This document shows, piece by piece, positions 8,334 to 17,099 of a stretch of 64,000 bases of DNA. Within the stretch, counting starts at the first letter, position 1; each line of letters starts with the position of its first letter. The stretch is taken from contig NZ_CAMICL010000005.1 of NCBI RefSeq assembly GCF_946221105.1, positions 16,449 to 80,448 of the forward strand, given 5' to 3'. The translations under genes were made by a program, and so were the position numbers. The notes under the pieces are model-generated. The model did no database searches. It worked only from the letters and a program-made list of their open reading frames with translations, and was not told where the DNA came from. The stretch comes from an uncultured Corynebacterium sp. (GTDB taxonomy: Bacteria > Actinomycetota > Actinomycetes > Mycobacteriales > Mycobacteriaceae).

Positions 8334-9820
8334 ACGTACGACGCTACTTCAGGCTCGCCGAAGTCGTGGTCCGGCGGGTAGTCGCGGACGGCGTAGTACT
8401 CCTGCATCTCCTCGCACTCCACTTCTCTCCAGTGCCATTCCAGCGCGGCGAGGATATCCAAAGAGTCCTCCGGTTGCTTTTCCGGCGGATACTCGAATGT
8501 CATGCCGAACCGGTCCTCCAGCGCGTGAATGGTGTCCATGCATGCGTCGTAGTCGAAGTCGTTTTCGTACTTTTCCACCGCGGAGTGGCAGCGGTTGTAG
8601 AACTCCGCCCGGTCTTTGCGCTTCTGGCGCCGTTTCTCCAGCGTCGTCTTCCACCTGGGGTTCACCGGCTGCAGGTAGTCGGTGATGAACCCTTCGGGGG
8701 CAGCGACTTGGAAGGTGCCATCCGCGTGCAGCCACACGATTTCGCCGGTGACCGGGTCTGGCACGTAGTAGACGCGTCGATCGGTCTTGAGGTTGTGATG
8801 GTGCGCGCACAGGCTGAACAGGTTGGACGCGGAAGTCTTTCCGCCCTCGTCGTACGGGATGCGGTGGTCCAGCTGGCAGTTTTCGGCCTTCACGTTGCAG
8901 CCGGGCCAGAGGCAGACCCCGTCGCGGGCCTGCACCAGCGCACGGATGGCGGCGGTGGGCACGTATGCCTCAGTCTCGGCGCGCTCCGCCTCGTCGAGGT
9001 CCACGATGTGGGGCGGGTTGTCCTCCAGCATCTGCTCCACCGCGGCGGTGCCGTCGGCGTCGGTCCAGCCGAAGTTCGGGATGTAGTAGGAGCTGCCCGG
9101 CGTCTTCGATGTGAACATGTGGAGCACGACCTTGGGCGTGGCGCGGATCTCGCCGGTGAGGATTGCCTTGATCGCGTCATCCTGCGAGAGTTTGTATTCG
9201 CGCGCCACCTGCTCGGTGTAGCGCTCCATCAGGCCGACCGTGGCGGGATCGCCCTCCACGTTCAACCCCGCGTCGCCGTCGTCCTGGCCGTAGAAGTGGC
9301 TCCGGCATGTGCCGAACGGCAGGTCTTTCTCTTTCTTCCGTTCCTTTATCTTCTTTTGGTTCGGTGCGAGGTCGGAATCGATGCGCTGGATCCGCTCGCG
9401 CAGGCGGCGACGCAGCGAGCTTGGCGACGGCAACTCCGCCCCTACCCGCTTCGGCGTGAACACCTTGATCAGATACTCATCCATGTCCGCGAGAATGTCT
9501 GGCGTGGCCAGGTCGTTGAGCCGGTTCAGCGTGGACTCAATGGCCGACAATCGCCGAACGTCCAGCCTTCGGGTCGCTTCCTGCAGCGCACGCAGCTTCG
9601 GCAGATCCGCCAATACCGAATACCCGAGAATCCCGCTCTCAGCCCAACTCTGACTCTCCCCGACTGCCATCGCGATCGAATAGGCCTCTAGTTCGAAGTC
9701 CTCCACTTCCACCAACGGCTTGGCGTACCGGTGGAAGATCGCAAACTCCGCTTCCCGCATCGCCTGGCCTGCAGCTGCGACCGGGCAATCTTCTTTTTCT
9801 GTGACAAATGCTCCGCTCAT
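8330..9820 (-). CDS. HNH endonuclease of the DUF222 / 13E12-repeat type
   Basis: 496 residues. The C-terminal half carries the HNH nuclease motif: CLWPGC, LDHRIPYDEGGKTSASNLFSLCAHHHNLK, with two pairs of metal-binding cysteines. The N-terminal part is helical and charged, as in the DUF222 proteins encoded by 13E12-type repeats, abundant in corynebacteria and mycobacteria and often treated as mobile or selfish genes. The start is supported by a strong GGAGGG ribosome-binding site. It has its own promoter and sits between ispD and ispF, which are adjacent in many actinobacteria, so it is probably an insertion. Its role is unknown. Confidence 0.85.
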   Translation of the reverse strand: MSGAFVTEKEDCPVAAAGQAMREAEFAIFHRYAKPLVEVEDFELEAYSIAMAVGESQSWAESGILGYSVLADLPKLRALQEATRRLDVRRLSAIESTLNRLNDLATPDILADMDEYLIKVFTPKRVGAELPSPSSLRRRLRERIQRIDSDLAPNQKKIKERKKEKDLPFGTCRSHFYGQDDGDAGLNVEGDPATVGLMERYTEQVAREYKLSQDDAIKAILTGEIRATPKVVLHMFTSKTPGSSYYIPNFGWTDADGTAAVEQMLEDNPPHIVDLDEAERAETEAYVPTAAIRALVQARDGVCLWPGCNVKAENCQLDHRIPYDEGGKTSASNLFSLCAHHHNLKTDRRVYYVPDPVTGEIVWLHADGTFQVAAPEGFITDYLQPVNPRWKTTLEKRRQKRKDRAEFYNRCHSAVEKYENDFDYDACMDTIHALEDRFGMTFEYPPEKQPEDSLDILAALEWHWREVECEEMQEYYAVRDYPPDHDFGEPEVASYV

Positions 9821-9850
9821 CTCTCACCCTCCTTCCCGAAACTACTATCG

Positions 9851-9880
9851 AACATAATGCCGACGCGTAACCGAAGTCAA
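9851..9880 (-). promoter_or_regulatory. Promoter of the HNH gene
   Basis: On the minus strand, TTGACT (9880-9875) and TATGTT (9856-9851) are spaced by 18 nt, about 30 nt upstream of the HNH start. They lie in an AT-rich patch (about 9835-9960) unlike its GC-rich surroundings. Confidence 0.65.
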
Positions 9881-9961
9881 GGGTTTTTCAAAACTTTTTT
9901 CGGAATCTTTTTCGAACGACTAAAAACGCAAGAATCCCCCACGCATACCTATAGCAAACGA

Positions 9962-9975
9962 CCCCGACACGGGGC
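9962..9975 (-). terminator. Weak hairpin after ispD
   Basis: Right after the ispD stop, CCCCG and CGGGG pair around a three- to four-base loop. The T-tract is poor (TCGTTTG), so it is at best a weak terminator separating ispD from the HNH gene. Confidence 0.35.
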
Positions 9976-10653
9976 TTAGGCTGCGCCGACCACGCTTTCC
10001 GCGAGCTTCAGATCCAGCGGGGTGGTGATTTTGAACGCCATGGGATCCCCCTCCACGGTCGCGACCCGAACGCCGAACCACTCCATCAAAGACGCGTCGT
10101 CGGTGGCGGCAAACGCGGGCTTTTCGGCGAGGTACTTCTCGTTCGCTTCACGCAGCATCCGCAGGTCAAAGCCCTGCGGCGTCTGCGCGGCGCGCAATGC
10201 GGACCGGTCCAGGGTTGCTTCGACGACCTCCCCCGACACCCGCTTCACCGTGTCCGCAACCGGCACCACGGGCACGACGGCGGGGGCACCGCCGAGCACC
10301 GCGTCGACCACGCGCGAGACCATCGCGGCGGGGGTTAACGCGCGGGCGGCGTCGTGGACGACCACGCAGGCGTCGTCAAGCGAAATCGCCCGCAATGCGG
10401 CGAAGATGGAGTCCGCACGCTCCGCGCCCCCGTGCACGAATTGAACCGCATAGCCCGCGAGAAGTTCGCGGGCGCGGGCTTCCATGTCCGGGCTGACCAC
10501 AACGAGAATATGGTCGACGACCTCGGACATTGTCGCCACGGAGCGCTCGAGCAGGGTGCGGCCGCCGAGCTCCACGTACGCCTTGGGAACCTCGGCGCCC
10601 AAGCGGGTTCCCTGCCCGGCGGCGGCGACGACCGCCACAGTTTCGCGCCGCAA
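9976..10653 (-). CDS. ispD: 2-C-methyl-D-erythritol 4-phosphate cytidylyltransferase
   Basis: Non-mevalonate pathway enzyme that joins CTP to methylerythritol 4-phosphate. Seen: the nucleotide-binding AAAGQGTRLGAEVPKAY, VHDAARAL with the metal-site Asp, QTPQGFD, and a C-terminal ATVEGDPMAFKITTPLDL. The open frame runs far upstream, but the domain begins near RRETVAVVAAAG; I use the TTG at 10653, one base after the carD stop, giving 225 residues. The GTG at 10638 is an alternative. Position after carD matches mycobacteria. Confidence 0.9.
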   Translation of the reverse strand: MRRETVAVVAAAGQGTRLGAEVPKAYVELGGRTLLERSVATMSEVVDHILVVVSPDMEARARELLAGYAVQFVHGGAERADSIFAALRAISLDDACVVVHDAARALTPAAMVSRVVDAVLGGAPAVVPVVPVADTVKRVSGEVVEATLDRSALRAAQTPQGFDLRMLREANEKYLAEKPAFAATDDASLMEWFGVRVATVEGDPMAFKITTPLDLKLAESVVGAA

Positions 10654-10654
10654 T

Positions 10655-11245
10655 TTACTTGTCGTCGTCCTCGTCGTCGAAGGAGAGGTCGTCCAGATCC
10701 ACCTCGTCATCGTCGTCGACCTGGCCCGGATCCACGGAAATACCGGCCTTGACTTGCTCGTCGATGATGGCCTGGATCTGCTTGTCCATCTCCTCGACCT
10801 TCTTCTCGTCCACCGGCTCCGCCAGAGCAAGCTCGCCGACGAGAATCTGGCGCGCCTTGCCCAGCATGCGCTTCTCACCAGCGGAAAGGCCCTTGCCCTG
10901 ATCGCGGCGCCAGAGGTCGCGGACAACCTCTGCGACCTTGTTGATGTCGCCGGACGCGAGGCGCTCCTGGTTGGCTTTGTAGCGGCGGGACCAGTTGCCC
11001 GCCTCCTCCACGTCCGTCTCGCGCAGCACGGAGAACACCTTCTGCAGGCCTTCCTCGTTGACCACGTCGCGCACACCGACAAGCTCGGAGTTCTTCACCG
11101 GAACGCGCACTTCAAGGTCCGAGTGGAGAATCTGCAGCACCAGGTAATCGAGCGTCTCCCCGCGCATCTCGCGCTGCTCGATATCGGCGATGCGGGCCGC
11201 TCCGTGGTGCGGGTACACAACCACTTCTCCGACCTTGAATTCCAT
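10655..11245 (-). CDS. carD: CarD-family RNA polymerase-binding regulator
   Basis: Essential actinobacterial global regulator that binds the RNA polymerase beta subunit and stabilises open promoter complexes. Seen: N-terminal MEFKVGEVVVYPHHGAARI (Tudor-like RNAP-interaction domain), VRDVVNEEGLQKVFSVL, WSRRYKAN with the conserved promoter-contacting Trp, and a C-terminal helical DNA-binding part. A very acidic tail (EVDLDDLSFDDEDDDK) is longer than in mycobacterial CarD. The ATG at 11245 has an AAGGAG site; an upstream in-frame start is less likely because it lacks one. Confidence 0.93.
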   Translation of the reverse strand: MEFKVGEVVVYPHHGAARIADIEQREMRGETLDYLVLQILHSDLEVRVPVKNSELVGVRDVVNEEGLQKVFSVLRETDVEEAGNWSRRYKANQERLASGDINKVAEVVRDLWRRDQGKGLSAGEKRMLGKARQILVGELALAEPVDEKKVEEMDKQIQAIIDEQVKAGISVDPGQVDDDDEVDLDDLSFDDEDDDK

Positions 11246-11426
11246 TGCGGCTCCTTGCGTCGTTAGGCGAAGTTCAGACCCCAACACCCTACCATCGAGC
11301 ATTTTGCTTCTCGACGACCAAAGGTCGGCTCGCCCAATAGGGGGAGCAAGTGGGAAAACTTACTGTGCAGACGCTAGAGTAAGGCGGAGAAAACCCTCGA
11401 ATGAGTTTGATGATGGAGGACACCCC

Positions 11427-11957
11427 GTGAAGTCCCTGAAGCGCGTCGCTGCCGCCGCCGTCGCTGGCTGCGCCACCCTGGCCCTCGTCGGCTGCTCCGC
11501 CGGCCAGATCACCCAGACCTCGAACCAGGTTGCGGCCGTCGACGGCGCAAGCGCCTCCACCGAGGACGGTTCCGTCTCCGTTCAGGACGTGACCGTGGTG
11601 CTGGCGGAGGACGGCCAGGCCGCCCTGAAGTTCACCGCCGCCAACCAGGACACCTCCATGAAGGACCACACTCTGAAGTCCGTGGACGTGGACGGCAAAC
11701 CGGCGACTGTGGCGGGCACCTCCGCGATCGCCTACAACTGCACCCTCGTGGCTGATTCCAAGGACGGCCTGGAGCGCATGCCGCAGGACAAGAACGACAA
11801 CTGCATCGAGTACACCGCCACCTCCCTGGTGAACGAGGGCTTCGCCTACGGCGGCAACGTCCCGGTCACCTTCAACTTCGACACCGGCTCCGTGGATGTT
11901 GTGGCGACCGTGTCCGCACCGACGCTGGCCTCCGGCCAGGTGGACCGCGAGGTCTAA
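11427..11957 (+). CDS. LpqE-like lipoprotein
   Basis: 176 residues from a GTG with a good GGAGG site 7 nt upstream. A lipoprotein signal (KSLKRV, hydrophobic run, LVGCSAG lipobox) predicts an exported, membrane-anchored protein. The mature domain, with VSVQDVTVVLAEDG, AALKFTAANQD and a beta-rich pattern, resembles the PCu(A)C-like fold of mycobacterial LpqE, which lies at the same spot between carD and radA. Two further cysteines (YNCT, DNCIEY) may be linked. Its role is unknown. A TAGAGT at 11375-11380 is a possible -10. Confidence 0.7.
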   Translation: MKSLKRVAAAAVAGCATLALVGCSAGQITQTSNQVAAVDGASASTEDGSVSVQDVTVVLAEDGQAALKFTAANQDTSMKDHTLKSVDVDGKPATVAGTSAIAYNCTLVADSKDGLERMPQDKNDNCIEYTATSLVNEGFAYGGNVPVTFNFDTGSVDVVATVSAPTLASGQVDREV

Positions 11958-11973
11958 GCTTCTGCTTGCGATA

Positions 11974-11998
11974 CCGCTGGTTTGACCAGCGGTTTTTT
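11974..11998 (+). terminator. Rho-independent terminator after the LpqE-like gene
   Basis: A perfect 8-bp stem CCGCTGGT / ACCAGCGG with a TTG loop is followed by six T residues. Confidence 0.9.
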
Positions 11999-12042
11999 CG
12001 TGTTCGAACACCGTGTCGGGGCCGTGTTATACGGTGTGGCGC

Positions 12043-13395
12043 ATGGCAAAGAAACCCCGTGTGATCCACACCTGCACCGAGTGCGGCTACTCCTCCCCGA
12101 AGTGGCTAGGCCGCTGCCCCGAGTGCGGGTCCTGGGGCACGCTCCAAGAAGAGGCGCCGGTTGCGTCGGGGCCGGTGAAGACGTCCTCGCTGACGCCGTC
12201 CGCTCCCGCGAGCCCGATCACAAAGGTGGAGGCCGCGGCGACGAAGACGGTGAAGTCCGGCATCCGGGAGCTGGACCGCGTACTGGGCTCCGGTGTTGTG
12301 CCCGGCTCAGTCGTGCTGATGGCGGGCGAGCCCGGCGTGGGCAAGTCCACCCTGCTGCTGGAAGTGGCGTCGCGGTGGGCGAAGCAGGGACGCAAGGCGC
12401 TCTACGTCACGGCGGAGGAGTCTGTCGGCCAGGTTCGCGCCCGCGCCGAGCGTACAGAGGCGCTGGTGGACACGCTGTATCTGGCCGCCGAGTCCAACCT
12501 GGACGTGGTGTTCGGGCACGTGGAGCAGCTGAAACCTTCGCTGCTGATTGTGGATTCGGTGCAGACCATGCACGCCGCCGGCGTCGAAGGCGTGGCCGGT
12601 GGCGTGGCGCAATCCCGCGCGGTAACGGCAGCGCTGACCACGCTGGCCAAGACCACGAACATCCCTGTGCTGCTGGTGGGGCACGTGACCAAGGACGGCA
12701 ATGTGGCCGGCCCGCGCGTGCTGGAGCACCTGGTGGACGTGGTGTTGAACTTTGAGGGGGACAGGCAGTCGTCGCTAAGAATGCTCCGGGGCATCAAAAA
12801 CCGCTTCGGCGCCACAGATGAGGTCGGCTGCTTCGAGCAGACCTCCGGCGGCATCCGGGAGGTGCCGGACCCGTCGGGGCTGTTCCTGTCGCACCGTGGG
12901 CAAACGCCGGACGGCTCGGCGGTGACGGTGGCGATGGACGGCGTGCGCCCCATCCTCGCCGAAGTGCAGGCGCTGACCGTGGACCCTGTGAACAAGAGCC
13001 CGCGGCGCGTGGTTACAGGCCTGGATTTCAACCGGGTGCCCATGGTGCTGGCGGTGCTGCAGGCGCGCTGCGCGGAACGCACGAACGACAAGGACGCGTA
13101 CGTGGCCACCGTCGGCGGGGTGAAGATCACGGAGACAGCCACGGACCTCGCCGTCGCGCTTGCCACGTGGTCGAGCCTGCACGAAAAGCCGCTGCCTGCG
13201 AAAACCGTGGTTGTGGGCGAGGTGGGGCTGGCGGGCGAGATCAGGCGCGTGCCTAACCTCGGCCGGCGCCTCCAAGAGGCGGCGCGCATGGGCTACACCG
13301 GCGCGATCGTGCCTGCCGGAGAGAAGCTGTCTATCGACGGCCTGACGGTCCGCCCCGTCTCCACCCTCGCGGAGGCGCTGTCCTTGCTACAGTAG
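12043..13395 (+). CDS. radA: DNA repair protein RadA (Sms)
   Basis: RecA-related ATPase that promotes branch migration in recombination. From the ATG at 12043 (450 aa) it shows a zinc finger CTECG...CPECG (about residues 11-29), Walker A GEPGVGKST (95-103), the KNRFG motif typical of RadA, and a C-terminal Lon-like domain (GEVGLAGEIR). The upstream in-frame GTG would add ten residues not seen in the family. In many actinobacteria disA follows; here it does not. Confidence 0.93.
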   Translation: MAKKPRVIHTCTECGYSSPKWLGRCPECGSWGTLQEEAPVASGPVKTSSLTPSAPASPITKVEAAATKTVKSGIRELDRVLGSGVVPGSVVLMAGEPGVGKSTLLLEVASRWAKQGRKALYVTAEESVGQVRARAERTEALVDTLYLAAESNLDVVFGHVEQLKPSLLIVDSVQTMHAAGVEGVAGGVAQSRAVTAALTTLAKTTNIPVLLVGHVTKDGNVAGPRVLEHLVDVVLNFEGDRQSSLRMLRGIKNRFGATDEVGCFEQTSGGIREVPDPSGLFLSHRGQTPDGSAVTVAMDGVRPILAEVQALTVDPVNKSPRRVVTGLDFNRVPMVLAVLQARCAERTNDKDAYVATVGGVKITETATDLAVALATWSSLHEKPLPAKTVVVGEVGLAGEIRRVPNLGRRLQEAARMGYTGAIVPAGEKLSIDGLTVRPVSTLAEALSLLQ

Positions 13396-13400
13396 GCGCC

Positions 13401-14741
13401 ATGAATGAGGGGGAAATTCAGCGGGCTATTCACGTGCTCCGCGAACACACGGCAGATTCACACCACGTTGTTGCAGTCATCGAGACAGCGACGTTTCTGT
13501 TGCGGGGAGGGTTGCACGACCAGGCGTTGGGCCTGGTCTCCGGCACCGAGCCGTTCATCGAGCATCCGGCGGAGGCGATGGGCGCCCTCGGGGAATTCTT
13601 CGCGGCCGCGGTGGACGCGGGGCTGGGGGAATATCCGCTCGTGCGGTTCACCTCCCCGCGCTGGCCGGGCACGGACCCGCAGGTGGCGTCGCTGGCGGAG
13701 GCGTTCGGGGGAAGGTGCAGGCGCGTGGATGGGTATTCCCTCGACCTGGCGGATTTCGCGGACACGGTGGTGTTTTCGTTGACGGCTCCAACCGGGGCGC
13801 ACCTGCCGGAGCCGGACCAGCTGGTGGAGCGGGTGATGGTGCTTCAGGACCTGGACCTTGGCACGGAGCAGGCCCGCCAGATCTTCGACGCGGCCGGCGC
13901 GGTGGCGTTCCACCCGTCGCTGGACTACGTGGTGGTGTTCCAGCTCGCGCTGCTTGCGGACGAGGCGCGGCGGCCCCTGGACACCCTGGCGTTTCTGGAC
14001 GCGCTGTCACAGCTGCCGGAACGAATGTGCCCCGGCATGGAGGAAATTGATCTGCCGCTGGTGAAGGCCGCGAACTACATGGACTTGGGCGCCACTCGCG
14101 ACGCCGCGGCGTGCCTGCTGCTGGACACCGCCGGCGCCGACCCGGACACCGCGCTGCGCCGGTATTCGCTTGTGATGCGCAGGCTGCTGCGCGCCGACGA
14201 GTTCGACGCCGCGCTGTACCTGGTCTCCCCCACCCAGGACATTGTGGACGCTGGGCAGGGTGCGCCGTTGTGGCGCCTGCAGGGGGCGTCGGCGGTGGCG
14301 CAGTGGGTCGCCTCCGCGGCCGATCCCGGGTTCGGTCAGCTGTGGCCGTCGGCGCGGAAACGTCTTGAGCTCGTGTTTTCCGAGTACATGGATAGCGGCG
14401 CGGCGGAAGGTCTGGGTTCTCAGTACGTCGGCAACGTGGTCACCGCGCTGCAGAAAACGCAGCGGGCGGCCATGGCAGTGGACCTGTCGTCGTGGGCGCT
14501 GCCGGCCGCCGCGAAGTCGAACAACCCGAGGGAAACCCTGTTCACGCTTTGCGACAACGCTGTGTCGCTGTTTTGCTGCGAGCGCTTCGAGGAATCCGCG
14601 ATGGTGCTCGAGTCCGTGCACCAGAGGGCGCGCGAGGCCGGCGACGCGGAGGCGATGGGGTGGGCCGTGAACTACTTGCGCGACTTCGGGGTGTTCTCCG
14701 GAGCGCCCGCGTATTCGCAGGCGCTCGAGCGGCTTAGGTGA
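13401..14741 (+). CDS. Protein of unknown function downstream of radA
   Basis: 446 residues, acidic, with no signal peptide, membrane segment or catalytic motif that I recognise. Repeated helix-rich stretches with LLLDTAGADPDTALRRYSLV and AMVLESVHQRAREAGDAEAM hint at a TPR-like helical repeat, but this is only a pattern impression. It starts 5 nt after radA and is probably cotranscribed. It is not a DisA diadenylate cyclase: no DGA or RHR motif is present. Its last 8 nt overlap the convergent gene. Confidence 0.65.
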   Translation: MNEGEIQRAIHVLREHTADSHHVVAVIETATFLLRGGLHDQALGLVSGTEPFIEHPAEAMGALGEFFAAAVDAGLGEYPLVRFTSPRWPGTDPQVASLAEAFGGRCRRVDGYSLDLADFADTVVFSLTAPTGAHLPEPDQLVERVMVLQDLDLGTEQARQIFDAAGAVAFHPSLDYVVVFQLALLADEARRPLDTLAFLDALSQLPERMCPGMEEIDLPLVKAANYMDLGATRDAAACLLLDTAGADPDTALRRYSLVMRRLLRADEFDAALYLVSPTQDIVDAGQGAPLWRLQGASAVAQWVASAADPGFGQLWPSARKRLELVFSEYMDSGAAEGLGSQYVGNVVTALQKTQRAAMAVDLSSWALPAAAKSNNPRETLFTLCDNAVSLFCCERFEESAMVLESVHQRAREAGDAEAMGWAVNYLRDFGVFSGAPAYSQALERLR

Positions 14742-15423
14742 TGTTGAAGGGGCTGGCGTCGGACGCGTTCTCTCCGATCACGCCGTGCAGGAAGTAAGAA
14801 CCGGCCTTGACTTCCGGCCGGTTGTCGCACTGCCCCGGCTGCGATGCGGTGGCGGACCAGCGGGCTTCCCAGCGGCGCTTCTCGCCCGGCGCAAATTCGA
14901 CGGAGCCGGCGGCGACTGGCGGGTAGCAGTCGGTGTCGGACCAGATGCGGTCGTTGGTGGCCATGTCGTAGACCTCGAAGCGCAGCAGGTTGTCGTCCAA
15001 GTTGATCACGCAGTCGGTGTCCGTGGGGTTTTCCACCTCCATGTAGAACACCGGCTGGACCCCAACCGCATACGAGGGCTGGTTGCTGGAGGCGTGGATT
15101 TGCAGGTCAGCCAGTTCGCAGCTGCCCTTCTTCACCGGGGCGGCGGCGGTTTCCTCGCTCGGCTCGGTCGGTTGGGTGGGTGCCTCCGAAGATGACGGTG
15201 TCGTGCTCTCCTCGGAAAGCTGCACCGTCGGCTCGGTGGCCAGGGTGGTGGACGGGGCTTCGGCGGTGGTTTCGGGAATGTTTTCCGTCTCGTCCGTCTT
15301 TCCGCTGCGGGCGAACGCGGACAGGCCCCACACCAAAAGCGCCACAACCACCAACAGGATGACGAGAGCCGCCACGCGGCGGCGCATGTAAATCTCCGGG
15401 GGCAGTGGGCGCTGGTTCGACAT
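14734..15423 (-). CDS. Membrane-anchored extracytoplasmic protein, unknown function
   Basis: 229 residues with a short cytosolic start, one membrane segment (VAALVILLVVVALLVWGL, about residues 17-34), a Thr/Glu/Ser/Pro-rich linker (to about 95) and a globular domain outside the cell. That domain has three cysteines (GSCEL, TDCVIN, TDCYPP) plus a fourth in GQCDN, and a beta-rich pattern suggesting an immunoglobulin-like fold. Function is not recognised. It ends convergently on the radA-side gene and follows the carbonic anhydrase gene by 9 nt. Confidence 0.7.
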   Translation of the reverse strand: MSNQRPLPPEIYMRRRVAALVILLVVVALLVWGLSAFARSGKTDETENIPETTAEAPSTTLATEPTVQLSEESTTPSSSEAPTQPTEPSEETAAAPVKKGSCELADLQIHASSNQPSYAVGVQPVFYMEVENPTDTDCVINLDDNLLRFEVYDMATNDRIWSDTDCYPPVAAGSVEFAPGEKRRWEARWSATASQPGQCDNRPEVKAGSYFLHGVIGENASDASPFNIT

Positions 15424-15432
15424 GCCTATAAC

Positions 15433-16053
15433 TTAATCGCCGAAGTTTTCGTAGGTGGTCTCGACACGGCCGTCGGACAGGCGGTAGCGCGCACCGACAA
15501 CTCCGACGGTTTTGTGTCGCAGACCGGAAATGACGGACGGGATGCGGGCCACCAGGTGCTCCGCACCGTTGCGCGCGTGGGCCTGCTCCACCTGCTCGCC
15601 GCGGGTTTTCGACTCGGCGACGGCCGGCGAGATCTTCTCCACGAACACGCGCGTCAGGCCCGGAGGGATGTCGCCGGACTCGAGCGCAGAAACAGCGGCC
15701 CCCACCGCGCCGCACTTCTCGTGGGCGAGGAAGAGCACGAGGTCGACACCGAGGCCGTCCACTGCGTACTCGACAGACGCCGACACTGCGGAGTCCACGC
15801 AGCCGCCGGCGGTGCGGATGACGAAGATGTCGCCGAAGCCGGCGTCGAAAAGCAGCTCAATGGGCACGCGGGAATCCGAGCAGCCCACCACACACACTGC
15901 CGGGTTCTGGCCGGAGGTGAGCTGCTGGCGGGTTGCGGGGTCGCGGCGCGGGTCCGCGGTATTGCCGGTGGCGAAGCGCTCGTTGCCGGCTTTTAGCAGC
16001 TCCCACACCTCGCGGGGTGTGGTGGCGGCCTGGAGATCGGTTACGTCAGTCAT
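15433..16053 (-). CDS. Beta-class carbonic anhydrase
   Basis: 206-residue zinc enzyme interconverting CO2 and bicarbonate. Seen: VVGCSDSRVPIELLF with the zinc Cys and the Asp-Arg dyad, FVIRTAGG, and AHEKCGAV with the zinc His and second Cys. The start at 16053 is chosen because the family begins shortly before this point; an upstream frame adds about 75 unrelated residues. Its ATG and that of mutY share the palindrome CATG on opposite strands, so the two genes are divergent with no gap. Confidence 0.88.
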   Translation of the reverse strand: MTDVTDLQAATTPREVWELLKAGNERFATGNTADPRRDPATRQQLTSGQNPAVCVVGCSDSRVPIELLFDAGFGDIFVIRTAGGCVDSAVSASVEYAVDGLGVDLVLFLAHEKCGAVGAAVSALESGDIPPGLTRVFVEKISPAVAESKTRGEQVEQAHARNGAEHLVARIPSVISGLRHKTVGVVGARYRLSDGRVETTYENFGD

Positions 16054-16933
16054 GACCACTATTGTTGCACGCATTGTGACGAAACTGCGCTCAAACAAGA
16101 TCATCGACTGGTACCGGGCCAACGCCCGCGAGCTGCCGTGGCGAAACTCGTCGACGTCCCCTTGGGGCGTGCTGCTCAGCGAGGTGATGAGCCACCAAAC
16201 CCAGGTCGAGCGGGTCGCCCCGATCTGGCAGGAATGGATGGAGCGCTGGCCCACCCCGGCGGCGTTCGCGCAGGCTGGCACGGATGAGATCCTGCGGGCC
16301 TGGGGAAGCCTGGGCTACCCGCGCCGGGCGCTGCGGCTGAAGGAATGTGCGCAGGTCATCGTGGATGAGCATGGCGGCGAGGTGCCGGAGGACGTCGATA
16401 AGCTGCTGGCTCTCCCCGGCATCGGCGACTACACCGCGCGGGCGGTGGCGTGCTTCGCGTACGGCAAAAACGTGCCGGTGGTGGACACGAACGTGCGGCG
16501 CGTGGTGGCGCGCGTGGAGCGTGGCGAGGCGCTCGGGTCGCCCGGCAAGAAGGAGATCGAGCAGGTTGCGGCGCTGCTACCTGCGGAAAACGGGCCGGAG
16601 TTCTCGGTGGGGTTGATGGAGCTCGGTGCGCTCGTGTGCACCGCGCGGGCGCCGAAATGCGGGGAGTGCCCGGTGAGTGACGAATGCGCCTGGCTCGCGG
16701 CCGGAAAGCCTGAGGCCGAGGTGAAGAAGCGCTCGCAGAAGTTTGTTGGCACCGACCGCCACGTGCGAGGCAAGATCATGCGTCTGCTGCGCGAGTCCGA
16801 AAGCCCCGTTGAGCAAAAGCTTATCGACGCCCTCTGGCACGACCCCGCACAGCTCTCCCGCGCGCTATTTTCCCTGCTCGAAGACGGTCTGGCTGAACAG
16901 GACGAGAAGGGTTACTTCCACCTGCCGCGGTAG
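16052..16933 (+). CDS. mutY: Adenine DNA glycosylase MutY
   Basis: Base-excision enzyme removing adenine mispaired with 8-oxoguanine. Seen: ELPWRN, the catalytic Glu in LLSEVMSHQTQV, the helix-hairpin-helix LALPGIGDYTARAV with the following VVDTNVRRV catalytic Asp, and the [4Fe-4S] ligands in VCTARAPKCGECPVSDEC. At 293 residues it has only a short C-terminal domain. The start could also be GTG 16076, which lies 10 nt after a TATTGT hexamer; neither start has a Shine-Dalgarno site. Confidence 0.88.
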   Translation: MTTIVARIVTKLRSNKIIDWYRANARELPWRNSSTSPWGVLLSEVMSHQTQVERVAPIWQEWMERWPTPAAFAQAGTDEILRAWGSLGYPRRALRLKECAQVIVDEHGGEVPEDVDKLLALPGIGDYTARAVACFAYGKNVPVVDTNVRRVVARVERGEALGSPGKKEIEQVAALLPAENGPEFSVGLMELGALVCTARAPKCGECPVSDECAWLAAGKPEAEVKKRSQKFVGTDRHVRGKIMRLLRESESPVEQKLIDALWHDPAQLSRALFSLLEDGLAEQDEKGYFHLPR

Positions 16934-17082
16934 TGGAGCCCGCCAGGCAGCTTCACGTACACGCCGCCGCGGGAGTTGAAGGTGACCGGCCCGATCTTCC
17001 GTGATGCGGACACGCCGGACTTGGAGTAGTTGAGCCAGCTGCCGTCGCTGATCTTTTGGCGCTTGCGGTACTGAATTCCCAT
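16912..17082 (-). CDS. Small DUF4236-type protein
   Basis: 56 residues: MGIQYRKRQKISDG, WLNYSKSGVSASRKIGP, TFNSRGG. This is the short, very basic, beta-rich pattern of DUF4236, a family of unknown role. The ATG is picked because a TAAGCT hexamer ends 7 nt upstream of it, the leaderless layout used elsewhere in this window. Its 3' end overlaps the convergent mutY end by 22 nt. Confidence 0.65.
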   Translation of the reverse strand: MGIQYRKRQKISDGSWLNYSKSGVSASRKIGPVTFNSRGGVYVKLPGGLHYRGRWK

Positions 17083-17089
17083 GGATGGG

Positions 17090-17099
17090 AGCTTACACT
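17090..17099. promoter_or_regulatory. Overlapping divergent leaderless promoters (DUF4236 gene / lipase)
   Basis: TACACT (17094-17099, plus strand) and TAAGCT (17095-17090, minus strand) overlap by two bases. Each is followed by exactly 7 nt and then an ATG (17107 forward, 17082 reverse), so both RNAs would begin at their start codons. Confidence 0.55.
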
